Below, piece by piece: positions 49,413-63,301 of a stretch of DNA of 64,000 bases. The stretch is from contig VZSF01009888.1 of assembly GCA_013398295.1 (NCBI GenBank), positions 18,989-82,988 on the forward strand. Direction: 5' to 3'. This DNA is from Chionis minor. Its lineage: Eukaryota; Chordata; Aves; Charadriiformes; Chionididae. The position numbers and the translations under genes are program-made. Numbering within the stretch: the first letter of the stretch is position 1; every line of letters begins with the position of its first letter. The notes beneath the pieces are model-generated. The model had not been told where the DNA came from. It did not search any database and worked only from the letters and a program-made list of their open reading frames with translations.

Positions 49413-52400
49413 CTCTCTTTCCTTAGAGGATAGAAGGAAGTGGAGCTTGTTTCAATAAAATTGGATGAGTGTGAAAATAGCCAGTTCACATCAAGACTTC
49501 ACTTTTAGGTGAACCTAAACAAAAATGGTCGAATAGGTATAAGGAAGTCTTGGTTTGGCTTGATGGTATACATTCACAAATGGCTAGATGGGATGACATG
49601 TCTTTTCTCCATCTTCTCTGTCTTCTGTGCTCCTTGTTTTCCTGGGGGTAAAATTCAGCAGATTCTAACAGCGTAGTATCAGAGTGTTCCTGGTTAAGGA
49701 TCCATGCACTGGTTTGGAAAACTTCAAGTTTTCATTTTGTTCACTTTTTTACTTTGTAAAGCTCTTCTCTTACCATTAAGTCACATAGCCAAATAATGAT
49801 GTAATTTTTTTTTTTTTGTATCATACTTCTGTGAGTGCTTTAAAACAGAACAAGATTAAAATCTAGTTCCTACGACTGCTGTGTTCGAAGTTTTTTTTCT
49901 AGAAAAGCGTTGCATTAGCCTGTCCTTGAGTGCAGGTAATGTAATAGAAAATCACTGGGGATTTTTGCTTGTAATAAATTTAGACTTAGATTCTTATCAT
50001 ATGTTAATGTTTTTTATAATGTGACACTACAAATCTCCCTAGTTTTATGCCCTTACTTATGACTCCTACATTATGTATTCTGATGATTCTATGTGAATGT
50101 AATTTATCGAATTCATTTTATGACAGTGGCATAGAGCATAAAGCTGAGGTCACTTAAGGAAACAAAAGTGATGCGAACACAAAGCACTGAAATAATAATA
50201 AAGTCTTTTGTGTCATGTTGGGTGACGAACTACAGAGGGATTTATAATTCAGCTTTCTGCTGAAACCCTTCTGTGAAGCGATGCTCCAGCATCACTCACC
50301 CTACCCTCCAGTCCTCAGTGTCCCCAGTCTTGGCCCAGTTACCAGCAGGGCAAAATGTATCAGATCCACTTTGCGTTTACAAATGGCGACAGATTAATTC
50401 AGAAAGAGAGATTGCAAACATGCATTGTGGCCGCAGTCTTGAGTCCTGTAAAAGTGATGTATGGCTGGTGCAGAATGATAAAAATTTGTATCCAGGGAAC
50501 AGCTTAATTAACTATTCTTGATTAAAGTAGTACAGTGTGTGAATTTAATAGCTTGTCTTCAAAAGCAGAATGTGAAATCACTTATTACTTTGGTGTATCT
50601 TGCTGGCAAATTGTAAGCTGCCAGAGGTTCTTTGTGATTAATTGAGTTTAGAGGAACTTAACACTGGGGTGGGAGATACCAAATAATTATTCTGCTCTTG
50701 CTTCAAGCTTATTGCCTCATGTGAATAAAGAAGTTGTCAAGAACAAAGTCATGGGAGTGACCTAGGAAGAGGATCGATAGCTGTCAGGACAGGGAAGGCA
50801 TATGTGGATTGTGAAGCAAGGACTTCAATTGAATATCACCATCAGAATGCTGGGCAGTGAAATAGTTAACAGCATTGCCATTCAAACTTCCACATTAATG
50901 ATTGCTGTGTAAGTCATCATGGTTGTTGTAGTCGTTATAGGTATGGAGAACAGTTTAGTTCACAGCAGCTTTGTTTTTAACATTTATTATGTCTCACTTC
51001 CCTCACCTTCTAGGCTGAGCAACTCTAGACCATGCAACATTTTCTCCATGGTTGTGTCTTGTGGAGCTCCAGTTGTTCTTGTGCTTCTCATAGACCTTCT
51101 CAGTGCATTCAGCTGAAGCTGGTCACAAATTCTGCAGCCCATTACACCTTTTACATGCATCAATATGATGCTTGTCCTTTTTACAAGAGCATGATACTGG
51201 TGGCTCGTGTCCAGCGTGCTTTTAGACCATGTTCAGCAGAATCACTACATAGGCTGATGTTTCTGTTTTGTCTATATCCAGTAAATTATTCCTGCCTAAA
51301 TGTAATAGTTAGCACTTGGGCCCTGTTTAAATAATCTCTTCTCTTTTTCAGTACATCTCTCCAAGTTGTCAGGATAACTTTTGAGTCCTGCAAAGTACAG
51401 TGTTTCCTGGCTTGCTGCTCTCTGTGGTTTTGCAAAGCAGTTGTAGTCTCCAATTCATTATTATTCATCATCCCAGTCCCTAACGAAAATCCAGCTCCCA
51501 GACAGATACCAACAAAATCTTACTTGATACATTCCTCCATTTTAACAAAGTGCCATTGTAAACTACCTCCTGTGTGGCTTCCCAACCAGCTTTGCACTTA
51601 CCCTAGAGTTCTTTCATCTTGTAGTTCAGGCTGGATTTTCCTAACTTGTTTATGACAGTGCCAAGAGAGATGGTGAAAAAAGCCTAACAAAAATCATCAC
51701 ATGTTCACTGTAACCAGTATAACTGAAATACGGTATTTATGTAAATATGAGTTGTTTTGGGGGTTTTTTTAAATATAAATTCCAGGTACTGTTAGTTTAC
51801 AACATTTTTTCCATGTAAAGGTTTTCCCTACAAATAGTGATACTACAGAATGGATATTTGCTTTAAAATACAAGCTTAGATTGTGAAGCATAATTGAAAG
51901 CCAAAGGGTGAATTTTGGGAGCAAGTTTTATTGCTGCAGAATGAAGAGCACTGACTGCCTCCATTGTACAATGCTTCAATATTAGTCAAAGCTCAGATTC
52001 AGTCAGTCTGATCAATTAGCACAGGCATGCAAGTCGTGAACTTTATATGATTTCAAAATGAGCTTGAAAAAGGGGTCTCCTCATCTTCTTTAAAATAATA
52101 TAAAAAATCCTGCTTTACATTTCTTTCAGAATCAGTACATCCAATATATTTACACTTGAACTCATCTGAAGAGCCTTCCTGATTCCAGTCAGAGACAGTT
52201 TTCAGGGCATGTTTTCACTGTAAATAGGTAAATATGCTATTTGGATGGGTTAGCATTGCTGCTTCTTGAAAGTAAGGCTGGTGAAAAACGTGATCAAAAA
52301 CAAGAGCAGCTATCCTGGCTTTGAGACAGATGTACACATCTGTGGCTGATCCAAGGTGAAGAATTAGAGTTTGTTCCTATTTTTTTCCTAATTTCTTAGA

Positions 52401-54924
52401 TTTGTACATGGAATCTTACCTTGATTAGTGAAGGTCTGAGTCCTCAATAAAACAGCAAACAGGTGTGGTTTCTTTTGAGAGATACTTACTCTTCCTTGTA
52501 CCCTTCTCCTGGGAGCAGGACTTAACAGGTAGGCTTGCTGAAATTTATAGGACCAGCTGTGGCTGAAGATACTGTACCCTACAGTGAATATAAAGCCTGA
52601 ACTTCTTAAGGGCACGTCTGTGTCAACACATTTTTCTTGGAGATACATGTATTGGAGAAGCTGCTTCTGCAGTTACACCTAATTATAAGACACCACTGTT
52701 TTGTATTTTATGAGTGCTTTGAAAGAATTAGCAAAATCCATTAATACTGTGGTCGGTGAACTCATCTGAAATTGCCTGACAACACTGTTATTTATACACA
52801 GTGGAAAAATCGATAAATTTAATCCAAGGTAAAACTGTCTGGCTCTCTAAAGAAGGTGGCTGCCTCAGTTGCTGAGGACTTGAAATCATTCCCTCATGCT
52901 AATTGAATAACATCCAGCAGTTGTGTGGCTGAATCTTCCAGACTGATTTGACTCACAGGGACTGTGTCTCTAAATGAAGTGTATTTGTCATGCTGCAGTC
53001 CTACAGGATTAAGAGCACTTGCATTCATTTCATCTGATGCGTTCTAACAGTATGAAATAAGTCCATTTTTTATTGTCCTTTGCACCTTGTATTTTCCTGG
53101 CCGTGAAAGTCCAGCATCTTACTTTTTTGAAACTGAGTTGTGATATGGCAAATATTTCTGGCCAGTATTTCTAGCTCTGGCAGGGCTTGAAGAATTCTTG
53201 GCTGGCTTTTACAGTAGGCTGATAGCTTAGACCAAATATAACAAGAGGCAGAATACTGCACATAGAATTAAATCATATTACTCGTTACTGTATTATTTTT
53301 CTTGTCTTGAAATTATTCAATGTATTCAGAGTTTTGTGGTAGACATTCTAAAGTGTTTCAATCCATACTTAGTGTTAAATAATTTTAAACAAAACATCTG
53401 AAAAATCCTTCTGTCTTTCAGCAAGATGATTACACTGTGAAATTTGCTTTCATAATTTATTTGGGAAGTCCAGTTTATTGAATATTTGGGAGGTAGGACT
53501 TCATCCTGATATCTGTGGTTTCTTCTCTGGAGCCTTCTTTGCAGCCATGTCAATAGACACTATTTATAATCATGCCATGACACAAGCTGCATAGTTTAAA
53601 GTCTTTGCAAAGGTACCTTTGGTAGGAGGTAGGAGAAAAGGGAAGAAGGCTATTATGCGAATGAAAAACCATGAATTGACTACAGTAGACACACCTTTTT
53701 TCCTGCTTATCGTAGAATTTTATGTAAGTAAATAAAGGCTGACAAGGTAAGAGTAGAAACAGAGGAGGACAACTACTGGTCCACAGCTTCCCAAAGAGGT
53801 GAGCTTTGAGGTGGAAACCAAGAGAGGGGAAATAGTTTTCTCCCTGGTGCTTTGGCTTTGGCACTCAGCAGGCTGCACAGCTGTTTCAATCAATTGGTGC
53901 AAATGAACCTTGCAAAAAAGACTTAAAGTTTTAATTTCAGGCAGATCAGTGAGTTAACAGAGCTCCTTACAGGGCTAGACAAGTCCTAGTCCTAGCAGAA
54001 GGAGCATACCAAAAGTGCCTGGCTGGGACCCTTTTAGTGGCAGACCTCAGTCAAAAGGCCATAAATTGATTGAAACTGCACTCTTAATGAGAGGAAGACC
54101 TACCAAGAGGTAAATAAATATCTTTTGATATTGAAAAATATTTTCTGAACATACGTTGCGTTATTAATGTTGACCAGAGTTTCTGACTGATCCAGGAGAG
54201 CATGTGCTGAATGTCCATGAAGGTGGCTGTGCAGCTCCCCTGGGTCCCTTCAGGGATCTGGGAGACCAGAAGTTGCTCTCCCAGCAAGCTTGCAACAGCA
54301 TGGGTAATACTAATTGAAAGTGATTTTTAAGCTCCAGGAATTTGGGGCTTAAACTTAACTCCAAATTTGAGGATTAGATGGAGACCACCTACATAATCGT
54401 TGAAGTGTTTGTCTTTCCCACATAAGCCTTGATAACATCCTGAGCATTCCCTGCACCTGCTGGCCAGTTAGCAGGTTGCTCAATGTGCCATTCCAGAAGT
54501 GAGCAGACAGGAAAATAGCTGTGCACCAGCTAGGTCCGAGGTTAGGGTAATCACAGATGGTCACTTGGCGCCGTATGAGCAGCAGGAAAGTACATGGATG
54601 AGTTGGAGAAGAGAGACCACGGCCCCGGGAGCTCACAGGTTTGGTACAGTTACCTGTAAGCAGTGCACAGCGAGGCCATTGAATTTACCAAGGCAAGAGC
54701 AAGCCCTATACATAGTAACAGAAAGGCTTTAACGATCCTAGAACATTAATAGGATGGTGCAGTGTTACTACCTGGTTATTTATAGCTGCAAGTTTAGGGC
54801 AATGTGTGACTGCCCATGTTTCATTTGGAAGACATGAGTAGAGGAGTCTTGGCTGAAATGAGCGTATTTCCTTCCTCTCGTTACACTCAGTTGATCACTG
54901 CTGATTTAAGAGAGGTTTAAACAT
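49413..54924. other. Intronic stretch, no gene or transposon recognised
   Basis: AT-rich unique-looking DNA. No open frame here (the longest runs are 80-100 codons) shows a domain. Confidence 0.5.
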
Positions 54925-55350
54925 CATAAAATCATAGAATCCTAAAATAGTTCGGGTTGGAAGGGACCTTTAAGGGTTGTCTAGTCCAGCCCCCTTGTAA
55001 TGAGCAGGAACATCTTCAGCTACATCAGGTGGGTCAGAGCCCTGTCCAACCTGACCTTGAATGTGTCCAGGGATGGGGCATCTACCACCTCTCTGGGCAA
55101 CCCGTTCCAGTGTTTCACCACCCTCCTTGTAAAAAATTTCTTCCTTATATCTTATCTAAATCTTACCTCTTTTAATTTAAAGCCATTACCCCTTGTCCTG
55201 TCACAATAGGCCCTGCTGAAAATTTGTCCCCATCTTTCCTGTAGGTCCCCTTTAAATACTGAAAGGCTGCTCTCAGGTCTCCCCGGAGCCTTCTCTTCTC
55301 CAGGCTGAACAATCCCAGCTCTCAGCCTGTCCTTATAGGAGAGGTGTTCC
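54925..55350 (-). mobile_element. CR1 LINE 3' end, 0.43 kb
   Basis: The plus strand shows the antisense of a CR1 tail: 'atcatagaatcctaaaatag', 'ttcgggttggaagggacctt', 'gtccaacctgaccttgaatg', 'ccacctctctgggcaacccg', 'ttccagtgtttcaccaccct' and 'ctcagcctgtccttatagga'. It is the same subfamily type as the 3' end of the copy at 47410-49412 but in the opposite orientation. Confidence 0.95.
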
Positions 55351-57744
55351 ATGTGTTCCCCCATCTGCTGTTTGCCCCTCCTTTCTTCAGTGGAGGCTGT
55401 TTTATCAATTCTACCTATATGTGACACAGGCATCTTGAGTTGGCTTCCATGCTGTTCCTGTGGCTGGTTGTTTGCTCTTCGTCTCCATCCGCTTTCTTTC
55501 CCTGCATGCCTTACCCAGCTGTTTTAAACATCCATAGCAGTATCGCAAAGAGTCCTTCCAGCATAAAGTCATTCGTCATCGTTGTGATGTTTAATAGCGG
55601 CAAAATTAGTCTTCAGCCCACGTGGTCTTCTGCTGGAAGAGTCGCGCAGACCGCGATTGAGGAGAGCAGCGTCATAGGTATATGCACCATTGACCTAAGG
55701 GGCATTTAGGCGCCTTTATGAGATACAACAAGCCCTTAAGTGCCTTGCAGATGTAGGAGCAAAGTGTGCCCTGGTTGAAGTTTAGATCAGGAGAACTGTT
55801 AACAGTGAGTTTAAGCACATGGTTCTTAGATGCTCCATCACATCCCATCCTGTAGCCTCAGTGATGTGGGAGGCTGTGCTTTTCATGAAAAGTCAGGGAA
55901 TGAGAGCAGTTCTGCGTTTCACTGATAGGGGAAAAAGTGATCCTGACACGCAGTTCATGCCTCTGTTTGTTTCAAAACTGCTTTTACAACCCTTCAGTTT
56001 GAGAAGTTTTGAGTAAGCGTTGTCAGATTTGGCTGTGAAGCACCAACCACAGTATTTCCAGTTGTCTTTGTAAAAGTTATACAATCTATTTGTTGGTGTT
56101 TCTGATAGAGTTCGTAAGTCTGCTTAAAGGTTAAGTGTGCTTCTTGCTAGGTCTTCATGTTCTGGGTCTTGCTAGGTCTTTAGTCTCTTTTTAACAGTTT
56201 ACAAAATGTAGGCTAGGGAAAGGCCAAGGAAGGAATACAAACCATGGGTCTTTGCCATGGGTTGTTCAAAAGTTGAAAATTTTGACAGAACAAAAGCCCT
56301 AGCATCGTCTGTGGTTAAACATAGGTATAGGATCTGCAGAGAGTGGAGATCGCCATGTCTCTGACGCTCTTTGTGTTGCTGTAGAGATGAACAAGGGAGA
56401 AATATTAATCACAGCTTTCTGATTTTTATTTCAAAATAGATTTTATTTGTTAATGTTCTTAGTAGCAATCAGGGAAAATTCTTGGCCTGTTGCAGCTGCT
56501 GTGCTTTTATATGGCTCATAGTGTTATAAAAAGGCAGAGGGATTATGGGGCTTTGGTGACTTTAATAAAATCTATTTTTGCTGTTAGGATCATTGATGGG
56601 GTATATGGTTTGAATTAAAGTTCTCATTATCACATTAAGATTAAACAAGGAGTTAATTAAGTGTAGGGAAGTAATTGAATGCTAATATCGCAATACTGCA
56701 GTGAAAAATGAGACAGTATTTCCATACAAAACTCCAGTTTTCTCTTCGTTGTAAGTATCATGCCTATGAATGTGCATCAAAGTATACTTCTGACTCAGGC
56801 AGAAAGCTTTTATGGTTGGCAGTGCTGGACCTCTTGGTAGTAACATCCCGGTCCGTTGTTTTCTGAACATTCCTGTGATGGCACAACCCTATTAAATTTT
56901 AGATCTGCTTTTCCTATCTTCGCACGTGCCTTTCTTTCTTGAAAAGAAAATAGAGTGTTAAAAGTTGGCATTTGCAAATGGCTGGAAGTCAACTTGCGGA
57001 CTTGAAAGCTGGTTTTGATTAGAAGTAGCAAAATTGAAATGTTTTAAGAACGCCTGTTTCGCTTGTTGCATGTGATTTTTATTAATTTTAGGAAGACCTG
57101 TTGGACTGTGAGTCATGGAACATGCGGATAATTTAAGTTCTGATAATTCTCTTACACCAAATAATTATTTTATTAAATAATCCAAGATCTGAGGCAGGAA
57201 GAGAGATCATCCCCACCAGCTTTTTGGCTTGAGAGAGATCACACTACCACAAATTTTATGTACTTATTAGAGAAGTTGGACTCATCTTATTTCTCCTTCA
57301 GCATTTATTTACCTCAGGGTTTTTTGAAGTATGAACGCATGGTGTACAGTTGTCCCCTCTATATGTGGTAATAAAACTTGAAGATATTTCAGTGGCAAAC
57401 CATGATTTACAGTAACAAAATTAGTACATTCAGAGAGGGCTCTCAGAAGTTGGAGAGATTTGAACTGGAGCTGCCTCTGGTTTGAAGGAGCTGGGTGCTC
57501 TTATCGCCAAATATGTGATGTAATCTGCTTTTCAAAATAAATGTACTTTCCTTTCTTTTAGGGAAACCTCAACAGTAAAAATACTTGGTAGAGCTCCATG
57601 TAGCTTGCATCCATTTGCTTACAAGTCGCAGGTAGGGCCACTGCAGGCAGAGAAATGCCGTCTATGAATACAGTAGGTTAATCTCGCTGGTTTGAGATAC
57701 CACATTAAAAACAAGAGCTTCTTTTGCTCTTAAATGTGGCGATA
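55351..57744. other. Intronic stretch, no gene recognised
   Basis: The region includes an AT-rich segment with several TAATTAA-like homeodomain core sites around 56410-56690. A 13-base direct repeat (cttgctaggtctt) occurs at 56143-56155 and 56168-56180. No exon was seen. Confidence 0.5.
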
Positions 57745-58260
57745 CATGTGATACATCCTGACTTCAGTGAGGCTTTAAATACTGTGACCAAAATTGAAAG
57801 CATGCTCTGTAGGAAAGATGTAGGCAGACGGGAAAGAGCCCAGAGGGGAGTGACAAGAATAGGAGGTTTAGCAAACGTAAGCTATAATGGAAGATGGAAG
57901 GAATTGATTTGTTTAGCCTAAAAATACAGAAGGAAATGCAAGTCACCCAGTATATAAAAGGTTGCTTTAAAAGGCATGACAATCAGTTTTCCTCCGTGAC
58001 CACTGAGAGATGCAAGAAGACATCAGGCAAGAATTTAAGCTGTGTAGCAGGATAAACGTTTGAACTTTTAGGGAAGTGGCAAAATGAAAGACAGGCTGTT
58101 GAGAAAACCCGCAGGATGGGGGTTTGGAGAACAGGTTAGACACAAATCTGTTGAAGTGCTTTGGATACATGCCCTCAGGTGATGCAATTAGGTGATATTT
58201 TGAAATAGCTTTACATGGTATCAACCACCACTAAAGGAAGATTTCAGGATACTAATCTTG
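57745..58260 (+). mobile_element. Old CR1/L3-like LINE remnant with RT motif A trace
   Basis: At 57750-57790 the plus strand encodes PDFSEALNTVT, resembling the LDFSKAFDTV block of LINE reverse transcriptases (motif A). It then moves within about 40 bases to the C-terminal region, with RERAQRGVTRIGGL and GRWKELICL (compare the usual ERVQRRATRMIRGL...RLKELGLFSL), and then to a decayed 3' part (aaaggttgctttaaaagg, ttttcctcc, ggttagacacaaatctgttg). Divergence is far higher than in the other CR1 copies here. The family (CR1 or L3) cannot be decided by eye. Confidence 0.6.
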
Positions 58261-61200
58261 TAGGGTTTCACGATGCTATTTCACATTCTAATCAGGGAGC
58301 CATTGAAATTTTGTGAGTGGGTGAAGGATCCATCCCTGGCCAACCTGACCTACCACAGCGTTTGAGACCTCCTCTCTTGCTGCCAGTCCCTCCCAAGGGA
58401 GCAGACGCCATATCCTGATGTTGGTCTGTCTGATGGCCATGTCACTGCTGGCACTGGTGCACAGCAACCATGCTCAGCTGGCACTGACATTTTCCTGGAG
58501 GTTTCCTGCTGTCTGGTAAAGGAAGGCAGAGCTCGTTTTGAGTCTTTTCCATGTCTTCTTCGCCTGTGAGGGGCGGTTTTGGGAAGAGGTTATGCAGAAG
58601 GGGACATGATGGACGCATTAGAATCAGAGTGGACAGTAAAAGGCGTATCAGGCATACAGTCATTTTGGAACTCGGTTATTGGACATCTTAAATGTTGGAC
58701 ATGAGTATTTCCAGGCCTGTAATTGGATTTTAAGCTAGTTCTTCACCGAGTATTGGCTTGAATATCTCCCTTTTATCTGCAGCATCTTGAGCATCCAAAG
58801 CTATTTTTATACATCCTTGATGGAATGTATTTACTTATTGGTGCCTCTTTTTGCCAGCACTGAGGAGACATGCTTATGTGTCTGCTCTTTTTCCAAGGAA
58901 ACTTAGAGGAGATAAACACTTAAAAACCTAGCCTCCATTACTGATTTAAATGGCTTATAAAATTTTTAAACCATTTATGATTGTCTTTCATTCTGATGTA
59001 TATCATATCTATTCTCAGTATTGCTCTCAGACAAATTTGTTTGGAGAATCCAGGCAAAATCCAGGCTTATATACCTGAGGACTGGAAACTCAGTGAGCAG
59101 GCTGCTATATTCTTTGTGAAATAATTATTTTTTCTACTGTTCAAAAGTAATGGCTAACCAAAACAATGAAAAGACAGTACTAAAAATACATAAATTAGAT
59201 TTAAGGCTTCTCCTGCAGCCATAATAGCTTTCGTGTGTCATAGTACATGTGTCATATTTAATAATATTCAAACTATTTGGTCCTTTAAAATGTACATTTT
59301 ACCCATGCGCTCTGAAATTTGCCACGTAGCAAGAACTATAACTTCGTTCTCTCGGGTCTTAAATCTTATGCCTTCTGCAAATTTGAGAATTAATGCAAAT
59401 AAAACAGACGTTGAGAGAAGCAAAATACAGACATTGAAAATATCTGCCAGCAATGGCATTTAGATAATTGCAGTCTACCAAAAATCTAAAAAATTGAGCC
59501 TTGGACAGTTCCGGGAGAATAAGAGCTTATTGTAAGTAATTCTTGCTGTTTTGGAACATGCATTAATGTTTTTTTCCCTTCATCAGCCACACAGCTCCAC
59601 AAGTGGGAAGTGCAGTTAGCCAGTGGTGTCCATCTGCATGAGCAGACCGCGTGTGGCATATGATGTTCCACATGTTCTGAGGTGTTTCCTGTGATTTCAG
59701 CCTGAGGGAACTGGAAACGTATTGTGGCAATAATGGGTGTGAGAATGCCTGCGTGTTAGTGGGACACAGGGAGATAGTTGTTGTATTTATGCCATTGCTT
59801 TGTACGCGGGACTCATTCCTATAGGCTGTGAATTCCCAAAATCTTCCTGTTGCAAATATATTTGTATTGATGAGTAGCGCTACTCTCAGTTTTCTGTCAT
59901 CTCACTTCTCAGGATTCCTTGATCAAAATTTCTTGGTACAATTTTCTGCTGTTTACATGCGGCTTAACTGTCTTTTCATTTGCACCGTATTTTATAATTA
60001 GTTCAGTTTCTCCTCATCTCTTAATTGTAAACAACAAACCTAGAAGGGTTTTTTTCTTTCACTGCTTTCCTTTGTTGTTCCATCCTTTGTAAATCTCAGG
60101 TTTGAACAAGAGGGAAAAAGTATCTTACATGTGTCCTGCGAAATCCCCTGTTAAGACTGGGTTGTTGGGACGCTCATTGTCTTAACACCTCAGAGGATCT
60201 CAGTGCACTTTATGGAACTGCTTGGAGGTAATAAGAAATGTGTAAACAGAAATGTACAATGGCAGATAAAAGCCAGCAACCAGTATAACTGCAGATTCTA
60301 CAAGAGGAGACACCATCAACATGTTGTTTTGCAGATGGAGAGAACCAAACATTATTTTTAACGCCTCCTCAAAGTGGCTGTTTGGTCACCGTATTTTCAA
60401 TAAGCCCAGTCTGAAATGTAACCCAGATCTTAGTATTAAGGCAGTGAGGTAGTGTATGCACACATGTGGACATTCAGATGTGTGCTGGTTGGTTTTGACA
60501 GCGCAGGAAGATCTCAGGAGGCTTCACTTGCCTGTGCCTGATGTGGAGGCATCTCTCAGGGAAATGATTTTCCAAAACGCAGGTGTAGAGCGTGTTCCAA
60601 AAACAGGCTGAAAAAGTTCAGTTTTACCTTTAGAAAACCAGCATTCCAAAAATTGCTACAGTTGCTGAAATTTTAGGCCCAGCTATTTAAAAAAAAAACC
60701 ACAAAACAGGGCACATCTTGTTCTCTAGATATGTTCTCTCATATATGTCTGAAGGGCATAAAGCTTTTCAAAACCATCCCAAGAAAAAGCTCTACAGAAA
60801 TTGTAAGTGGCAATAACCTGTTTGCCATTCCAAAGTGCCTTCTTGAAGCAAAAACTAATGCCATGCTGCAGATGGGCTGCGTAATGCACCAGGCTACTCT
60901 TCAGACTGTCTACACCATTTATTCCTGGCTATAAATGTTTTACAGACTTTGTGCAATACTGTTGTTTCATGCTTGATGCCAGCTCTTTCCATGTTATTAC
61001 ACTTGGTGGAAAACTGCCTTCAGGAGACACGCATGAAAAACTTGAGAGCATGAGTAATATATACGCTTGCTATAAATAACTATATTTCTGTAAAAGCATG
61101 CTAGAGAGGGACTAATTGACGACGCAGGCTTAATAAGGAGTAAGTTCATTTTTGAGCCAGGTTTTGTTCAGCAGGGTGGTTGTACAATCCAGAAGAGCGA

Positions 61201-61649
61201 CGTACCTCCAAAAGATAAAGGTGTGTTGTGCTTTTTGTTGCCAAGTGCCCTAAAACCTCTGAAGTTTCCTCAAGAGTCAGTCTAGCCTTCTAAGTTATCA
61301 GTAATGCAGTTTTTAACTTTTATACATCTATTTTTTATTTGCTAGATAAAACTTCCAACCACTCTGGTGTACTGAAGCCATTAAGATGTGGTATATTAAT
61401 GAGAATTGCAGAGCAGGTCTCCTTTATGTCCACAGCATTTTATTTGCAGTATTTCTGGATTATCTTTTAATGCAAGCAAGTATTCTTCGGGCCCTCAAGC
61501 AATCCCATGTCACCTTAATTTCTGGTTCATATAACTGTAAGGGACAGTTTTCAGCCTCTTGCAAAGTTGTTTGTAGAGGGGATGTTCCTCAACTTCATTT
61601 TGCAAATAGCTTCCTGCTTGAAATCTTGCAGACCCTGTGTTTCACAGGG

Positions 61650-61749
61650 AATGGGAGTGCGAGCAGGTTGGTAAGCAGAGAGTTTTATTGCATGGATAAG
61701 TAAGGCTTCTGAAGGAGCAAGATAATTTCACCTTTGAAATGGAACTTCA
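61650..61749 (+). repeat. Diverged direct repeat, copy 1
   Basis: The segment from gataagtaag (61695) through 'gaaggagcaagataatttca', cctttgaaatggaacttca corresponds base for base, with a 2-base indel and a few changes, to 63349-63407. Weaker similarity extends about 40 bases upstream. Copies are about 1.65 kb apart in the same orientation. Confidence 0.7.
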
Positions 61750-63301
61750 GCGTCAGTAATTTTGGCTGTATTTATGTCTGTGATCTTCATTTTCTTATCC
61801 TGGCTGACCTTTTGGAGTACCACGGAGGCTGATGGAACCGGAAAACCCTGATGTTTAGGGCAATATAAACCTCATATTTCAGAATGGAGGCATTTTTAAG
61901 TGATATCACTTCTCATTTTCTGTAGGGGACACTGCAATAAAGAACTTTGAGGCAGAAATGAACACTTTTCTGGACCTTGGTGTCACAAAGTGTATGGAGA
62001 GGAGAGGATTCAAATATCTAATCCCTGTAGAGGGGTGATACAACTGCAGAGCTGTGAGCAAGGTGCGAGTAAGAGTTTCCCCAGAGGATTTATTGGTTGT
62101 ACTTATTTATCATTTATGTTTCTTGCTTGTAATTTCATCTGTTTACCTGTCTTAATATCCCATCTTCATAACAGCTGCTCCCATGTCTAAATTTCATTTC
62201 ATCTGCAGCTTTCCTAGTATTTGGTTACTTGACAGAATTAATTGGAAATGCTGTAACCAATTAGTCTGGACTTCCTAATATTGAATGGGAGGGCGAAGGA
62301 GTTGAAAAGCTGACGGGGAGGTTAAAAAAAGTTGTAGATACTAGATGTAGTAAATATTATGCCCTTTGAAAACCTTTTAGTGGTGGGAATTTCCCCTCTT
62401 TTTTTTTTCCTGGCTTTTAATGACGTTCTTCGTCAAAGCTCAAAGGCGTTGGCTGAGGGTAAACTATATTTAGATACTGCAGAAGAAGTCCTGCATCTCT
62501 CTCCAGAAGGAGCTTTTTCCTTCCTCTTTTTTTTTTTTCTTCTTCTTTTTCCCAGCATTACACTTCTGTTGGATCTTTTCAGATTTTCAGATATTCAGAT
62601 ATTTTGAGATCCTTCAACCCATGAGTTGAGTCTAATGAGTATGTTAGATGTTCTTCTAATAATCCTCCCTGCCCCCCCCCTCAGTTTTTTATGTCTCAAA
62701 GGCATTTAAAAAAGCAACTAGAAATTAGTTACTGCACCAGTTCATCTTTCTTTCAGACAAATATGCAAACAGATGATCCAAGAAAAAAAAAAAAAAGCAG
62801 GCCAGGTGGCAACCTGAACAGAAGGAAGCAGGTAACCTCAGATTACACGTCCTTGGAGAGGGAGCTCTGTATCAGAGAGCCGGTGGGGCACGAACTGAAA
62901 TGGGGCCAAACGTGCAGACAGAGCAAGTTTGTTACCCTGCCTCCAGTCAGTGCTGCACTCTGTGAAGAGGTTGGTTGTTTGCTCCCTTAGAGTGGTAAAT
63001 TAGGCTCCGTTTAAACTGCTCTTGAGTTTGTAGCATGTTCTTGGTACCTATTTTCTTTTTTCTTGGGCTCCAAATTCACTCAGTTCCTTGTAATCCGTAT
63101 TCTTCTGTAGTGCCATTTTGGTCTTCTCGCTTGCGCTTGCCCTGAATTTCTGTGTTGACTTCTTTAGTGGATTATCTGAGTCTGGTGAAGGATCTCCAGG
63201 GCTGTATTTATTTGGTACAGGCACAACAAGCATTTCTCTTGTGTTTTGAAAGCCTGGCTGAAAGCAACCTTGCATTCGACTGAAAGACTCTTGTTGACTT
63301 T

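Noticed and set aside
59368..59460. Frame NLRINANKTDVERS, superficially like the NVRLKTNKEV block of C1orf21
   Set aside because: Only scattered residues match, there is no acceptor at the required phase, and the following conserved block (QQEFFRMLDEK) is absent.
62756..62831. Exon-like segment (ctttcag acceptor, then cag/gtaacc donor) encoding a Lys-rich stretch
   Set aside because: It contains a 14-A run, does not match the expected C1orf21 continuation, and both splice signals are ordinary by chance.
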